Shown piece by piece: positions 23,588-33,596 of a stretch of 64,000 nucleotides of DNA. This stretch comes from Uranotaenia lowii. Its lineage: Eukaryota; Arthropoda; Insecta; Diptera; Culicidae. The notes beneath the pieces are model-generated. The model was not told the origin of the DNA and did not search any database. It saw only the letters and a program-made list of their open reading frames with translations. A program made the translations under genes and the position numbers. Where the stretch lies: positions 132,986,394 through 133,050,393 of the forward strand of contig NC_073691.1 in the NCBI RefSeq assembly GCF_029784155.1. The letters are read 5' to 3'. How positions within the stretch are numbered: position 1 is the stretch's first letter; each line of letters starts with the position of its first letter.

Positions 23588-24222
23588 TCGTCTCCCATCA
23601 GTCAGTGAACACGGTCGTGGTTTTGCGAGCCTCGTGTGTGAAAAAAGTGTTCTTTGTTCGGTTGATAGGAGAGAGTTGCCGTATTCAATCCGGTGTTTTT
23701 TTTTGCCGTATGGTGACACAAAAGACAATTAAATTTTCGCTAGCTACCAAAGTGGAGAAGTGCCCTCGCTAGAATAGGAAAAGTGATACGTTGACTTCCC
23801 CGAAACTTGGCCTGTCGAGTGCTGGTGGCCTACAGTTTTTTATTCCGTTGTTCCCCGTGAAAAGGATTTGGCCCCGCTGGAAGTGTTTGGAGGTGCGGGT
23901 GAAGGTCGTCGTCATCGTTTGACAAACGGCCTAATCATCTTCGTCAGACTAGTTCCCCGCTCATTGACGTTCGTGGCAGCCATCTTCAATCAACGAAAGA
24001 AGACCACGTGGTTGGAGCCATCGTTAGACACTGGACCAAATATACGACTTTCCAATTGGCCGAATAGTCGTGGATTACGAAAAAATCAATCAAGTTTGTA
24101 ATATCTTTTATTTTTTTTCACTGTTTCTCCCCTATCTTGTTTCCCTTTTTTTTATATTTCGATCATTGAGTGCTTTGCTCATATTTTTAAAACGGAGGCA
24201 TTAGTGGCTCCGTTGAAAAAAT
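23588..24222 (+). promoter_or_regulatory. LINE 5' UTR / internal promoter region
   Basis: The sequence begins TCGTCTCCCATCAGTCAGTG directly after the target duplication. A CAGTC-like initiator near the 5' end is typical of insect LINE internal promoters. A small hairpin (AACGGAG...CTCCGTT, 24191-24215) lies just before the ORF1 start. The regulatory role is inference. Confidence 0.5.
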
Positions 24223-25656
24223 ATGAACGAAGGCGGGGGGTTAAACCCCTCAGTTATGGATGATGAGAGTCCAACCTACGAGAATGAGGAGCATCTGGAG
24301 GACCCAGATGCTGCTGGTCCCTCAAATGCTAGTCTTTCTCAGATGGATGATGCCTCTTCATCATCCCCAGCTGAGAGTAGAACAACCCGACTCCGAGCAT
24401 ATGCAGAGGGCTCATCTTCCTCTGGGCCATGGGTGGTTTTCATCCGGCCCAAAAAAAACGGTAAGCCTCTTAACGTGGTACAGATCACCAAAGATCTGGC
24501 GAGGTGGCCCTCTGTAACCAGTGTTACAAAACAGCGTTCAAACAAGCTGCGCGTTGTTGTGGCTAACTCGAAAGCTGCAAACGAGATTGTAGCAAGTAAT
24601 TTTCTGAACCTAGAGTATCACGTTTACATCCCGTCTCGAGACGTAGAGATAGAGGGCGTGATCACAGAAATGAGTCTGGATGCGAAATACGTTAAATCTA
24701 ACGGCGTTGGCAAGTTCAAGAGCCTCGATTCGACTTCTGTCGAAATCGTGGATTGCCGTCAACTCAACACTGCCAACGTCGTAAATGGAGTTACAAAGTA
24801 TTCGCCTTCAGCTTCATTTCGTGTGACCTTCGCGGGTACCGCCCTCCCTCACTACGTCTTGATTGACGGAGTTTTAAGGCTTCCTGTGCGACTCTTCGTG
24901 CCTCGACCCATGCATTGTAAAAATTGCATCAAGTTGGGGCACACAGCGTCGCACTGTTGCAATAAGCCACGCTGTCCCCAATGCGGGGAGAATCATGGGG
25001 ATGGAGCATGCTCAGCAATAGAGCAGAAATGTGTTTATTGCGGGGGCTCACCCCATGAAATCTCTTCGTGCGAGGCATTCAAGAGTTGCTGGGATAAACA
25101 GAAGCGCTCTTTAAAGGAACGATCGCGTCGTTCTTATGCCTCTATCTTAAAGAGCGCTTCTCCACTGGACCAACCTCATTCAAGTAACATCTTTTCTGTG
25201 TTGCCAGTTGACAACGAAGAAACAACGGATGAGGAAAACCCTTTTGTTTTCGTTGCAAACTCCCGGAAACGTGCTAAAACAACTCCCAAGACACCCAAAA
25301 TACCCAAGAAAATCCCTGCAATGAGCCCTCCAACCAGTGTCCCTAAAAAGCCGAATGCTGCAGAACAACAAAAACAAAACCCTCCTGGATTCCGCACGAT
25401 TTTTTCACCACAGAACGATTCAACACCAGCAGGGACCTCAAAGGCCCCTTTGACGAATGCAGTTTTTTCAGAATCAACTTCCCAGCCAGGATTGTTTAAG
25501 TTGACTGACATTCTGAATGGAATTTTTTCGTTTTTCAACGTTTCTGAATCCATCAAAAGCATTGTAACAACAATGCTTCCTGTAGTAAAGACATTTTTGA
25601 AGCAATTGATGCAAACTTGGCCCCTCATTTCAATGTTTATCTCTCTCGATGGCTAA
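24223..25656 (+). CDS. LINE ORF1 (Gag-like nucleic-acid chaperone), 477 aa
   Basis: This is the RNA-binding protein of the LINE. The acidic, Ser-rich N-terminus (residues 1-60) is followed by a probable RNA-recognition-like region (about 68-220), then three clustered Cys/His knuckles at about 226-290: CKNCIKLGHTASHC, CPQCGENHGDGAC and CVYCGGSPHEISSC, the arrangement of I/Jockey ORF1 proteins. The C-terminal part is Lys/Pro-rich (about 345-400), ending in a hydrophobic tail. It should coat LINE RNA and form the ribonucleoprotein with the ORF2 product. The stop codon overlaps the ORF2 start (ATGGCTAA, 25649-25656), suggesting termination-reinitiation. Start chosen as the first ATG after the 5' UTR hairpin. 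Confidence 0.92.
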   Translation: MNEGGGLNPSVMDDESPTYENEEHLEDPDAAGPSNASLSQMDDASSSSPAESRTTRLRAYAEGSSSSGPWVVFIRPKKNGKPLNVVQITKDLARWPSVTSVTKQRSNKLRVVVANSKAANEIVASNFLNLEYHVYIPSRDVEIEGVITEMSLDAKYVKSNGVGKFKSLDSTSVEIVDCRQLNTANVVNGVTKYSPSASFRVTFAGTALPHYVLIDGVLRLPVRLFVPRPMHCKNCIKLGHTASHCCNKPRCPQCGENHGDGACSAIEQKCVYCGGSPHEISSCEAFKSCWDKQKRSLKERSRRSYASILKSASPLDQPHSSNIFSVLPVDNEETTDEENPFVFVANSRKRAKTTPKTPKIPKKIPAMSPPTSVPKKPNAAEQQKQNPPGFRTIFSPQNDSTPAGTSKAPLTNAVFSESTSQPGLFKLTDILNGIFSFFNVSESIKSIVTTMLPVVKTFLKQLMQTWPLISMFISLDG

Positions 25657-28600
25657 TTTACGCCGAGAGGTCGGAGATATCACTGTTATACAGTGGAATT
25701 GTCGTAGTTTAGTTCCTAAACTGGATCCGTTCAAATTTCTTCTTCATGAAACTAGTTGCGATATTTTTGCCCTTTCAGAAACATGGCTTTCTTCTCAATC
25801 AAACATCTCATTCCACGATTTTAACATTATCCGTTTGGATCGCAACGATTCTTATGGAGGGGTGCTTTTGGGGATCAATAAGCGCCACTCCTTTTATAGA
25901 ATCCACCTCCCTTTATCAGGAGGAATTGAAGCTGTTGCATGTCATACAACTATAAGAGGTAAGGATTTATGCGTTGTCAGTTTGTACTGGCCTCATAGAG
26001 TTGCAGTGGATCGAAATCACCTAGAGGACCTGTGCTCAGTGCTTCCTGAGCCATGGTTGATCCTGGGTGACTTCAATTCACATGGAACTGTCTGGGGAGA
26101 ACAAACTGACGATTGTCGTTCTACTCTTATTTATGACATTTGTGACAGTTTCAATTTAACAATTTTGAACACGGGTGAAAAAACACGGGTACCCAAACCC
26201 CCTGCAAGACCAAGTGCAATTGACCTCTCACTCTGCTCAAATTCACTATCATTGGATTGCCAGTGGAAGGTAATCCCTGATCCCAATGGTAGTGATCACT
26301 TGCCAATCAAAATTACAATCACCAATGGGGCCAGCACTTCAAATTCAACAAATATGGCATATGACCTTACAAGACACATCGATTGGAAAAAGTACTCGGA
26401 CGAAATAACAGATGCCATTAATTCTATGAATGTTTTACCTTCTTTGGAGGAGTATCACTTTCTTTCACGTTTGATCCATGAAAGTGCACTTTGCGCTCAA
26501 AAAAAACCTATCCCAGATTCATCTGTTCTTCGAAGGCCCCCAAATCCATGGTGGGACCAGCAGTGTTCCAAGCTTTATAAGGACAAATCAAAAGCATTCA
26601 AAGATTTTCGAAAATATGGAACCCTCGTCCTTTTTGAATCATATGTTTCCCTTGAAAATCAGTTCAAAAAATTGATCAAAGGGAAGAAAAAGGCGTATTG
26701 GAGGAATTTTGTGGGTGGTTTATCACGGGAAACATCCCTGAGTACCTTATGGAAAGTGGCACGAAGCATGCGCAATCGATCATCTACAAATGAAAGTGAA
26801 GAAAATACACATAGATGGATATTAAACTTTGCACGGAAAGTCTGCCCAGATTCTACACCTGTACAAAAAATAATCCGGAACGTGCCTCCTGATAGGTGTG
26901 GTCTGGATTCCAGCTTTTCGATGGTCGAATTTTCACTTGCCCTCCTCTCTTGCAACAATTCAGCTCCGGGAATTGATAAAATCAAATTTAACTTGTTGAA
27001 AAACCTTCCGGACGCCGCCAAGTTTCGCTTGTTAAATTTATTTAATCAATTCTTGGAGAACAACATTGTTCCCCAAGAGTGGAGAGAAGTGAGAGTTATC
27101 GCTATCCAAAAGCCCGGGAAACCAGCGTCCGATGCGAATTCGTACCGTCCAATAGCGATGTTGTCTTGTATACGCAAGTTGATGGAGAAAATGATTTTGT
27201 TTCGTTTGGATAAATGGGTAGAAGCAAATGGTCTCCTTTCAGATACTCAATTTGGGTTCCGAAGGGGCAAAGGGACAAACGATTGTCTTGCTTTGCTGTC
27301 TTCAGAGATACAAATGGCGTACGCAAAACGTGAGCAAATGGCTTCAGTGTTTCTAGACATAAAAGGAGCTTTTGATGCAGTCTCCATAGAGGTGTTGTCA
27401 GACAAGTTACACTCCAGGGGTCTGCCTCCACTATTGAACAACATCTTATACAGTTTGCTTTGTGAGAAACATCTGAACTTTGCTCACGGAGATATTGCAG
27501 TTAGAAGAACCTCTTACATGGGTCTCCCGCAGGGTTCATGTTTGAGTCCACTTCTGTACAACTTTTACGTAAGTGACATCGACAGTTGTCTCTCTGAAGG
27601 CTGCACTCTAAGACAACTTGCAGATGACGGCGTGGTGTCTGTCACAGGATCTTCTGAGTCTCATCTGCACAGACCTTTACAAGATACTTTGAACAGATTG
27701 TCTTCCTGGGCTTTGGGGCTTGGGATTGAGTTTTCCCCTCAGAAAACGGAGATGGTTGTTTTTTCTAAGAAACATAGACCTGCTCAACCTAAGCTCCAAC
27801 TCCTGGGCAGAACGATCACTCAATCGAGGTGTTTTAAGTATCTTGGGGTTTGGTTTGATTCCAAGTGTACCTGGAGGGCCCATATTGAGTATCTGAAAGG
27901 AAAATGCCAACAAAGAATCAATTTTCTCCGATCAATCACTGGCACCTGGTGGGGAGCCCATCCAGAAGATCTTTTAAAATTGTATCGAACAACTATTCTC
28001 TCAGTGATGGAATATGGTAGCTTCTGTTTCCAGTCAGCTGCCAAAACTCACCTCATTAAACTCGAGCGTATCCAATATCGTTGTCTCCGCATCGCTTTGG
28101 GCTGTATGCCCTCAACGCATAACATGAGTCTCGAAGTTTTGGCAGGAATACTCCCACTAAAAGATCGATTCAATTTACTATCACTCCGGTTCCTCATCAG
28201 GTGTGAGGTCATGAACCCATTGGTTATTGTAAATTTTGAAAGGCTTCTTGAGCAAAATTTTCAAACCAGATTTATGTCTATATACCATGTCCTCATGTCG
28301 ATGCAGGTAAACCCTTCTTCGTATTCTCCCGCTCGTGTTTGTAGCCCAGACTACGATGATTCTTCTGTCCAGTTTGATTTGTCTATGCAGCAGGAAATTC
28401 GTGGAATCCCGGATCCGCATCGTCCACTTCTGATTCCAAGAATTTTCGAAACTAAATATAGACACGTCGATGCTGATAAAATGTACTTTACTGATGGATC
28501 ACTTATAGAGGAATCAACAGGATTTGGAGTGTTCAACGAAATATCTAGCGCCTCTTACAGCCTCGAGTCACCATGCTCTGTGTATATAGCAGAGTTAGCA

Positions 28601-29332
28601 GCAATTCATTGGGCTTTGGACAGTATCGCTTCAAGGCCAGTTGGGCACTACTTTATTGTAACGGATAGTCTGAGTTCTGTTCAAGCAATTCACTCAATAA
28701 AACCGGGAAAGCACTCACCATACTTCTTCGAGAAGATACGGGATAGTTTGAGTGCTTTATCAAAACGTCGCTTTACCATCACCTTTGTTTGGGTTCCCTC
28801 CCATTGCTCGATAGAGGGTAATGAGAAGGCAGACTCTCTGGCAAAGGTGGGGGCGATGGAAGGTGACACGTATCAGCGTGAAATCGCCTTCAACGAATTT
28901 TACTTTTTAGTTCGAAGAAACTCTCTTGTCAACTGGCAACGCAAATGGGACGAGGATGAGGATGGTCGGTGGCTCCACTCGATTATCCCAAGGGTAAGCC
29001 TTAAACCATGGTTTAATAGATTGGACCTGAGTCGGGATTTTATTCGTATATTTTCCCGTCTCATGTCCAATCATTGTTCCTTAGACGCGGTACTCTATCG
29101 TTTTGATATTGCTGGCAGCAATTTGTGTAGTTGCGGCCAAGGTTACCACGACATCGAGCATATTGTTTGGTCGTGCGAGGTTCATCTTGTCGCTAGAACG
29201 AATTTGATAGAATCCCTTCGGGCCCGAGGAAAACCACCCTATGTTCCAGTGAGAGATGTGCTGGCTGTTATAGACTTGGACTACATGTTTGAAATATACC
29301 TTTTCCTAAAAGCTATTGATCTTCGTCTATAA
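25649..29332 (+). CDS. LINE ORF2: endonuclease-reverse transcriptase-RNase H, 1227 aa
   Basis: One intact frame codes for the enzyme that nicks target DNA and reverse-transcribes the LINE RNA. Domains in order: AP-type endonuclease (residues 10-220; VIQWNCRSL, WLILGDFNSH, SDHLPI); reverse transcriptase (about 460-740; SYRPIAMLSC, FGFRRGKGTNDCL, FLDIKGAFDAV, LPQGSCLSPLL, catalytic ADD at 658-660); RNase H (about 945-1075; TDGS with Asp at 949, AELAAIHWAL, VTDSLSS, GNEKADSLAK, giving the D-E-D-D set); and a C-terminal Cys/His motif (CSCGQGYHDIEHIVWSC, about 1170). RNase H separates the I group from Jockey and CR1. There are no internal stops. The catalytic box reads LADD where many elements have YADD or FADD. 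Confidence 0.95.
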   Translation: MANLRREVGDITVIQWNCRSLVPKLDPFKFLLHETSCDIFALSETWLSSQSNISFHDFNIIRLDRNDSYGGVLLGINKRHSFYRIHLPLSGGIEAVACHTTIRGKDLCVVSLYWPHRVAVDRNHLEDLCSVLPEPWLILGDFNSHGTVWGEQTDDCRSTLIYDICDSFNLTILNTGEKTRVPKPPARPSAIDLSLCSNSLSLDCQWKVIPDPNGSDHLPIKITITNGASTSNSTNMAYDLTRHIDWKKYSDEITDAINSMNVLPSLEEYHFLSRLIHESALCAQKKPIPDSSVLRRPPNPWWDQQCSKLYKDKSKAFKDFRKYGTLVLFESYVSLENQFKKLIKGKKKAYWRNFVGGLSRETSLSTLWKVARSMRNRSSTNESEENTHRWILNFARKVCPDSTPVQKIIRNVPPDRCGLDSSFSMVEFSLALLSCNNSAPGIDKIKFNLLKNLPDAAKFRLLNLFNQFLENNIVPQEWREVRVIAIQKPGKPASDANSYRPIAMLSCIRKLMEKMILFRLDKWVEANGLLSDTQFGFRRGKGTNDCLALLSSEIQMAYAKREQMASVFLDIKGAFDAVSIEVLSDKLHSRGLPPLLNNILYSLLCEKHLNFAHGDIAVRRTSYMGLPQGSCLSPLLYNFYVSDIDSCLSEGCTLRQLADDGVVSVTGSSESHLHRPLQDTLNRLSSWALGLGIEFSPQKTEMVVFSKKHRPAQPKLQLLGRTITQSRCFKYLGVWFDSKCTWRAHIEYLKGKCQQRINFLRSITGTWWGAHPEDLLKLYRTTILSVMEYGSFCFQSAAKTHLIKLERIQYRCLRIALGCMPSTHNMSLEVLAGILPLKDRFNLLSLRFLIRCEVMNPLVIVNFERLLEQNFQTRFMSIYHVLMSMQVNPSSYSPARVCSPDYDDSSVQFDLSMQQEIRGIPDPHRPLLIPRIFETKYRHVDADKMYFTDGSLIEESTGFGVFNEISSASYSLESPCSVYIAELAAIHWALDSIASRPVGHYFIVTDSLSSVQAIHSIKPGKHSPYFFEKIRDSLSALSKRRFTITFVWVPSHCSIEGNEKADSLAKVGAMEGDTYQREIAFNEFYFLVRRNSLVNWQRKWDEDEDGRWLHSIIPRVSLKPWFNRLDLSRDFIRIFSRLMSNHCSLDAVLYRFDIAGSNLCSCGQGYHDIEHIVWSCEVHLVARTNLIESLRARGKPPYVPVRDVLAVIDLDYMFEIYLFLKAIDLRL

Positions 29333-29488
29333 TTCTTTTTATTTTCATATTTCCCTATCTATCTTCTTTTTTCTTTAAAAGTGAACTAGATATAAGCACA
29401 CAATTGTAATCAAACAAAACGAGTTTGGCTCCTTAAAGCCTAAAGGTACGAGCCGTTTCAAATAAAGAATTTACAAAAAAAAAAAAAA
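29333..29488 (+). other. LINE 3' UTR and poly(A) end
   Basis: Contains GGCTCCTTAAAGCC, able to form a small hairpin, and AATAAA just before the A tract. Related tails occur inside Helitron ends at 35659-35740 and at 59160-59300 plus 60390-60450. Confidence 0.7.
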
Positions 29489-29502
29489 ACATTCATTTGC
29501 AT

Positions 29503-29860
29503 CACATTATCGGAGCAGAAATAAACTTGTACATCGTCTGCAAACATCTGAACGCTACAGAATTTCAAAACTGATGGTAAGTCGTTTATAAATATGGAAC
29601 ATTTAATAGGGCTTAAAATTGAGCCTTGAGGTACTCCTGATTCAATAGGCGTTAGTTCCGAAAAGCATCCATCTGTAATTCTAATTTTCAAAATGTCAGC
29701 AATAACTGAAATGATATCAGATGACTTGTCGCTTACAGGGCGTTCATCACCAAAACGATTTGATTATTGTGAAATCTGGGACAAAACATGTCTAACTGGG
29801 TACCAAGCAATTTGAAATTTCTTATTTGATATTGTATTAGATAAAGATCGAATTTGTGCA
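29503..29860 (-). pseudogene. Old LINE relic, RT core (left part)
   Basis: Minus-strand ORF 29691-29458 reads SELTPIESGVPQGSILSP, then CSIFINDLPSVL and MFADDVQVYF, the palm motifs of a Jockey/CR1-type reverse transcriptase. Upstream sequence to about 29760 continues the same domain (FGDERPVSDKSSDII). It is the host sequence into which the young I-clade LINE inserted and continues at 23573 on the other side. Confidence 0.75.
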
Positions 29861-30920
29861 AGATATTTTTAAAATAGTTGTTGAAAAGAACGATGATTCT
29901 AAAGCATACCATAGTGCGGGATACCGAAAGACCGCCGTGTCGACGATCCTACTTCCGCTAAATAGAAGACATAATAATTACCAATGTAAGCGAACATCAG
30001 AGCATCCCTCGTTAGTAATCGAACAATCACTATCGCTATTTCTCCTTTTGCGTTCATGCTGTCTCTTTCTATTTTCGTCAACACCAGTTCCAACGGAATC
30101 CCCAAGCGCACACGATGCTCGTATCGTCGCTAATGGCAAAACCGTAAAAGTTTCCCCGTTACGTCCGAGTTTACTCTTGGTAAGAACCGATTTGCTCAAA
30201 CCCCCCATTCTCGACCGGAACCAGGTTGCAAAATTGGCGATCCTGCCAGGAGCTGTTACATTCAGTAGTAACAGCTGGCATGGTCAAAAAAAAAAAGTTA
30301 AGTTTGGTTTTTCGTGATCAGCAGCCATTTTTTTATGGACCTCCTAACTTAATTTAGGCAGCGATTACAGCAGCAGTAGGGAAGTATGTATATTTATTAA
30401 TTCGATTTCCTCATTGAATTTTTGGTATAACAGGATATAAATCGAAGACAAACAAAAACAACATGTCATAAATCTATCAAGTTGAGCGGCACGGTGCGTA
30501 AGCCGAAATTTAAAAAAAAGTAAAATTTTTTAACAGTTATCCGTACTGTCCTATGTAATCTTAGAAACAAGTTGGGCCATGCTAAAATAGGACGAAAAAG
30601 AATTTTGTTTTTAATAACAATATGCCTTTTCCCTATGAAGTCTAAGTTCTAAACCTTGACTTGATCATTTAAAAAAAACGCTCATTGATAAAGTATTCTT
30701 CTAATCATGTTTTGAAAAAAGTGCCGATTATTCGGAATGCTGGAATTGGAACATTAAAAAAAAAAGTAATTTTCAAACTGTTAGGTACATCGAGCAGTAG
30801 CCTCTTTTTATGTGTATGATTTATTTGGAGAGGTTGCTTCAAAGTAAAGAAAGAAGATGCATTCGAAGCGCTATGTACGCTTTTGTTTGGAATAGTTTTG
30901 TGTGGCACAACGGAGACCTC
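29861..30920. other. Unassigned stretch
   Basis: A 153-codon plus-strand ORF (29856-30317) overlaps minus-strand ORFs of similar size and shows no domain; I do not call it. The remainder is AT-rich. Confidence 0.35.
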
Positions 30921-30925
30921 TGCCT

Positions 30926-31020
30926 TATAGAATGTAATAGTTGAGATATGGCGCGTTGCAGACTTCCGCCTGACAAAAAATGATTTAGATGTCGGGCGCG
31001 ACGCAGAACACGGCCTGTTA
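30926..31020. repeat. Satellite-like repeat, left of the nested TIR element
   Basis: Degenerate units of about 55-60 bp contain GCAGACTTCCGCCTG and ATGGCGCG. The array resumes at 33375-33550 beyond the inserted element, showing that the element landed in the array. Confidence 0.6.
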
Positions 31021-31318
31021 GGGACCGTCCATAAATGATGTCGCGCGTTAGGGAGGGAGAGGGGGTTTCAATTTTTGTGACAATTTGTGACATGAGGGGA
31101 GGGGGGGGGGGGGGCTGTCAGCTTGAACGTGACATCAAATATTGTTACAGAAAAAAAACAGCAAAACAATAAAACAAAATTTTATCCTAAATACAATAAA
31201 ATTATACTTGCATCGTTTATTTAATGAATAATATTACTAACTTAATCACTCTGGGTAAACTTTATGAGCATAAGAAAGTTCACTAGAACACTTCTACAGC
31301 AACACTCAGGAAAGCCAG

Positions 31319-32340
31319 CACCCAAAATAATTTAGAAATTTTTTTTATGGGATTTTTCCAGTAAACTTAAATTTAGTTGCATCATATCGATTCTACGTGT
31401 TTCACCACAGTGTTTCAAGTGCGCCCTGGTAGTAACTACTTTACTTCCACATAATTGCCTCATGAATTTCACGTAAAATCTAAGTAGATGCTCTAAATTG
31501 GCTCGAGTCTATTTTTTCTCTCAAGTTCTTATAAGAAAAGGTCAGGCAGCTGACTTTGTTCTGGAAAAACGGTTGAGAAAGTTGTGTTTAGTTTTCGCTA
31601 GTATTACACCGAAAACCGTGACTTCTGGCAGTTGTCTCAGGATTATTTGTAAGGTAAGTTGTCGCAATATTTGGGATTCGTGGCCGAATAGATTTACCGT
31701 TGATTTTGACAGTAACATTGAAATTTATAATCAACGAAATTGTTTTATTTTTTCAGGCCACGGAACATCGCTTTGCGATAGGTTGGTGTTCGGTTTGCGG
31801 ACTTCCTGACGGATGAATGTATATTCAAGTGCCTTCCTGGTGTTATGAGAAAACGAATTCTCAACTGTTCCGGTAAAGGTAACTTATATTTACTATTCAC
31901 AAAATTCATTCTTATTTATCCAACATTTTATTTCAGGGTTACATAATTGAACCACGCCCGGAATGCAGATTGCATGTTGAAGATTTTTTTGTAATGAAAT
32001 GTTGGTGTGAAATTCGGTTTGAGTTGCGTAAAATAAAATTTGGAATAAACTTCTTTAAAAAGAGACTTCTTCTTTTTTCCAAATTAAAATAAAAAGAAAA
32101 AAAGCAGCGAGCGAATCAATCCAGATTACATTTCAATACTGAATAACTTTCACGAATCTTTCATTCTCACATCATGTCGATCAAACTAAAAAATCACGTA
32201 AATTTGAGTTGATGTTCATTTTGCACCGATTCTTATAGGGGCGCGTTTACATATTTATTGCATGGCATCTACGTGAAAATCCATTGGATAAAATTTATGT
32301 AGTTTTTCACGTAGCCGCTACGTGCAGATTATTTTGGGTG
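31319..32340 (+). mobile_element. CACCCAAAATAAT-ended element with a spliced transcription unit
   Basis: It interrupts copy 2 of the TIR element, as the uninterrupted copy 1 shows. Left CACCCAAAATAATTTAG and right (reverse complement) CACCCAAAATAATCTGC share 13 terminal bases. A three-exon unit lies inside. No transposase is recognised. Confidence 0.65.
31498..32046 (+). other. Putative three-exon transcription unit inside the nested element
   Basis: Exon 1 ends TTTGTAAG at 31653 before GTAAGT; the acceptor TTTTTTCAG ends at 31756; exon 2 is 31757-31878 with donor GTAACT; the acceptor TATTTCAG ends at 31936; exon 3 carries AATAAA-type poly(A) signals at about 32030-32045. The frame open through exon 1 joins in phase 0 to ATEHRFAIGWCSVCG and stops early in exon 2. 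It looks like a real transcript, possibly non-coding or coding for a small protein. No homology recognised. Confidence 0.4.
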
Positions 32341-33371
32341 CGGCCCACTAAAATTGTGGCAAAACGTGAACAGGATTGCTTGGTTATTCTAACCTGTGGA
32401 GAAGATTTGGGTTGCTAATTGATTGGAGAGGAGGAACTAGATTCAGACATCGTCGCTGATGCAGCACCTACTGCCTCGACTTTCCCGTCGTTAATATAAA
32501 AAGTCATCAACATAATCTTTGGACTAATGATTGAAATGTGTTTTAAGCAATGATTGAAGGCTAGTTAAAAATTGGTAACCTTTTTTCAATTCTATGAATA
32601 AAAATGATGAATTGAAAATGAAGATACATTTTTAATCAAATTTCTCAAGAGTTGAAAATTGTATCCCGGAGGAGGGGGGGGGGGGGGGGAAGGGGTTTGA
32701 AAACGTGACGTAATACAAAAAGGGGGGTAACGGAAGTATGTATGTATGTATGTAGGTTATCCACCATGGGTGCACGGATTCACCGCAGTTTGACCAAAGT
32801 ATGGATTTATTTGCATTATTTAGATATCTCGACCAATTTCCAAGGCAGTTTATACCATACCCGGCACCATGGCATCGTATGAACTGTTATGTTGTGAATG
32901 TATTTCGTGTCTATGTAAGTATATTTTGGGAGAACGAATCAATTAGCTACTCAACCAGTTGAAAATGTATAACATTTTTAATGTTAAAATTTTACTCGGG
33001 TATTCCGGCATCCGTGTATATACCCGGCCAGCTGGCAACTAATTGAACATTCTTATATACAATTGAAATAATATTAAATGATATAAAAAATATAATGAAA
33101 CGATCTCACCATAGTTCAGCTTCACAATTTCTCGCTGCCTATAAGTCAGCAGCAATTCAACGATTTTTTTATACATTTCTCTGGTTTGTTTGCAAATAAA
33201 TTTGCTCTTCTTATTACACCAAATCTTAGGCACTAGGCACTCTTAGGTTAAGACCCTTATCTTGGTTGACAAAAAGGGGAGTAACGGAAGTTGTGACAAA
33301 ATGTGACAGGATAGAGAGGGGGTCTATTTTTTTTCCAAATTTTGCGTGACATCATTAATGGACGGGCCCCC
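32341..33371. other. Remaining right part of TIR element copy 2, no gene
   Basis: Homologous to 7280-7706 apart from an insertion from about 32740 to 33270 that begins with (TATG)n. A poly-G tract lies at about 32676-32690. Confidence 0.5.
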
Positions 33372-33374
33372 TTA

Positions 33375-33555
33375 AATAAAACAATTCGATACATGGCGCG
33401 ATGTAGACTTCCGCCTGTTAGAATGCGATGGTTGAGAGATGGGGCGATGAAGACTTCCGCCTGATAAAAATGATTTAAGCTGTCTGGCGGGACGCAGACC
33501 TCCGCCTGTTAAAATAAGTCAGTTTGAGTGATGGCGCCAAGCAGACTTCCGAGAG
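33375..33555. repeat. Satellite-like repeat, right of the nested TIR element
   Basis: At least three degenerate units carry AGACTTCCGCCTG followed by GAGAGATGG or equivalent, continuing the array at 30926-31020. Confidence 0.6.
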
Positions 33556-33596
33556 ATGTTAGAGCTAAGATCTCTTAGAGAGATGTTTGGATTCTA

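Larger units (their letters stand above)
23588..29488 (+). mobile_element. Full-length I-clade-like non-LTR retrotransposon
   Basis: A perfect 14-bp target duplication, ACATTCATTTGCAT, lies at 23574-23587 and 29489-29502. The element has a 5' UTR (23588-24222), ORF1, an overlapping ORF2, a short 3' UTR and a terminal A tract of about 15. EN, RT and RNase H all in ORF2 fit the I group of LINEs (I/Loner/LOA relatives). Both ORFs are intact, so the insertion is young and the copy could be competent. Confidence 0.92.
31021..33371. mobile_element. GGG(A/G)CCGTCC-type TIR transposon, 3-bp target duplication (copy 2)
   Basis: Ends GGGACCGTCCATAAATGATG and (reverse complement) GGGGGCCCGTCCATTAATG are flanked by TTA at 31018-31020 and 33372-33374. 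The empty site can be read from the surrounding satellite. Internal sequence matches copy 1 (7055-7706), including GCAACACTCAGGAAAG and TAACCTGTGGAGAAGATTTGG. It is interrupted at 31319-32340 and again at about 32740-33270, where a (TATG)n run begins. Confidence 0.75.

Noticed and set aside
25176..25628. 150-codon antisense ORF over LINE ORF1
   Set aside because: Shadow of the ORF1 coding strand.
29856..30317. 153-codon plus-strand ORF
   Set aside because: No domain, overlapped by comparable minus-strand ORFs, and no splice or promoter context.
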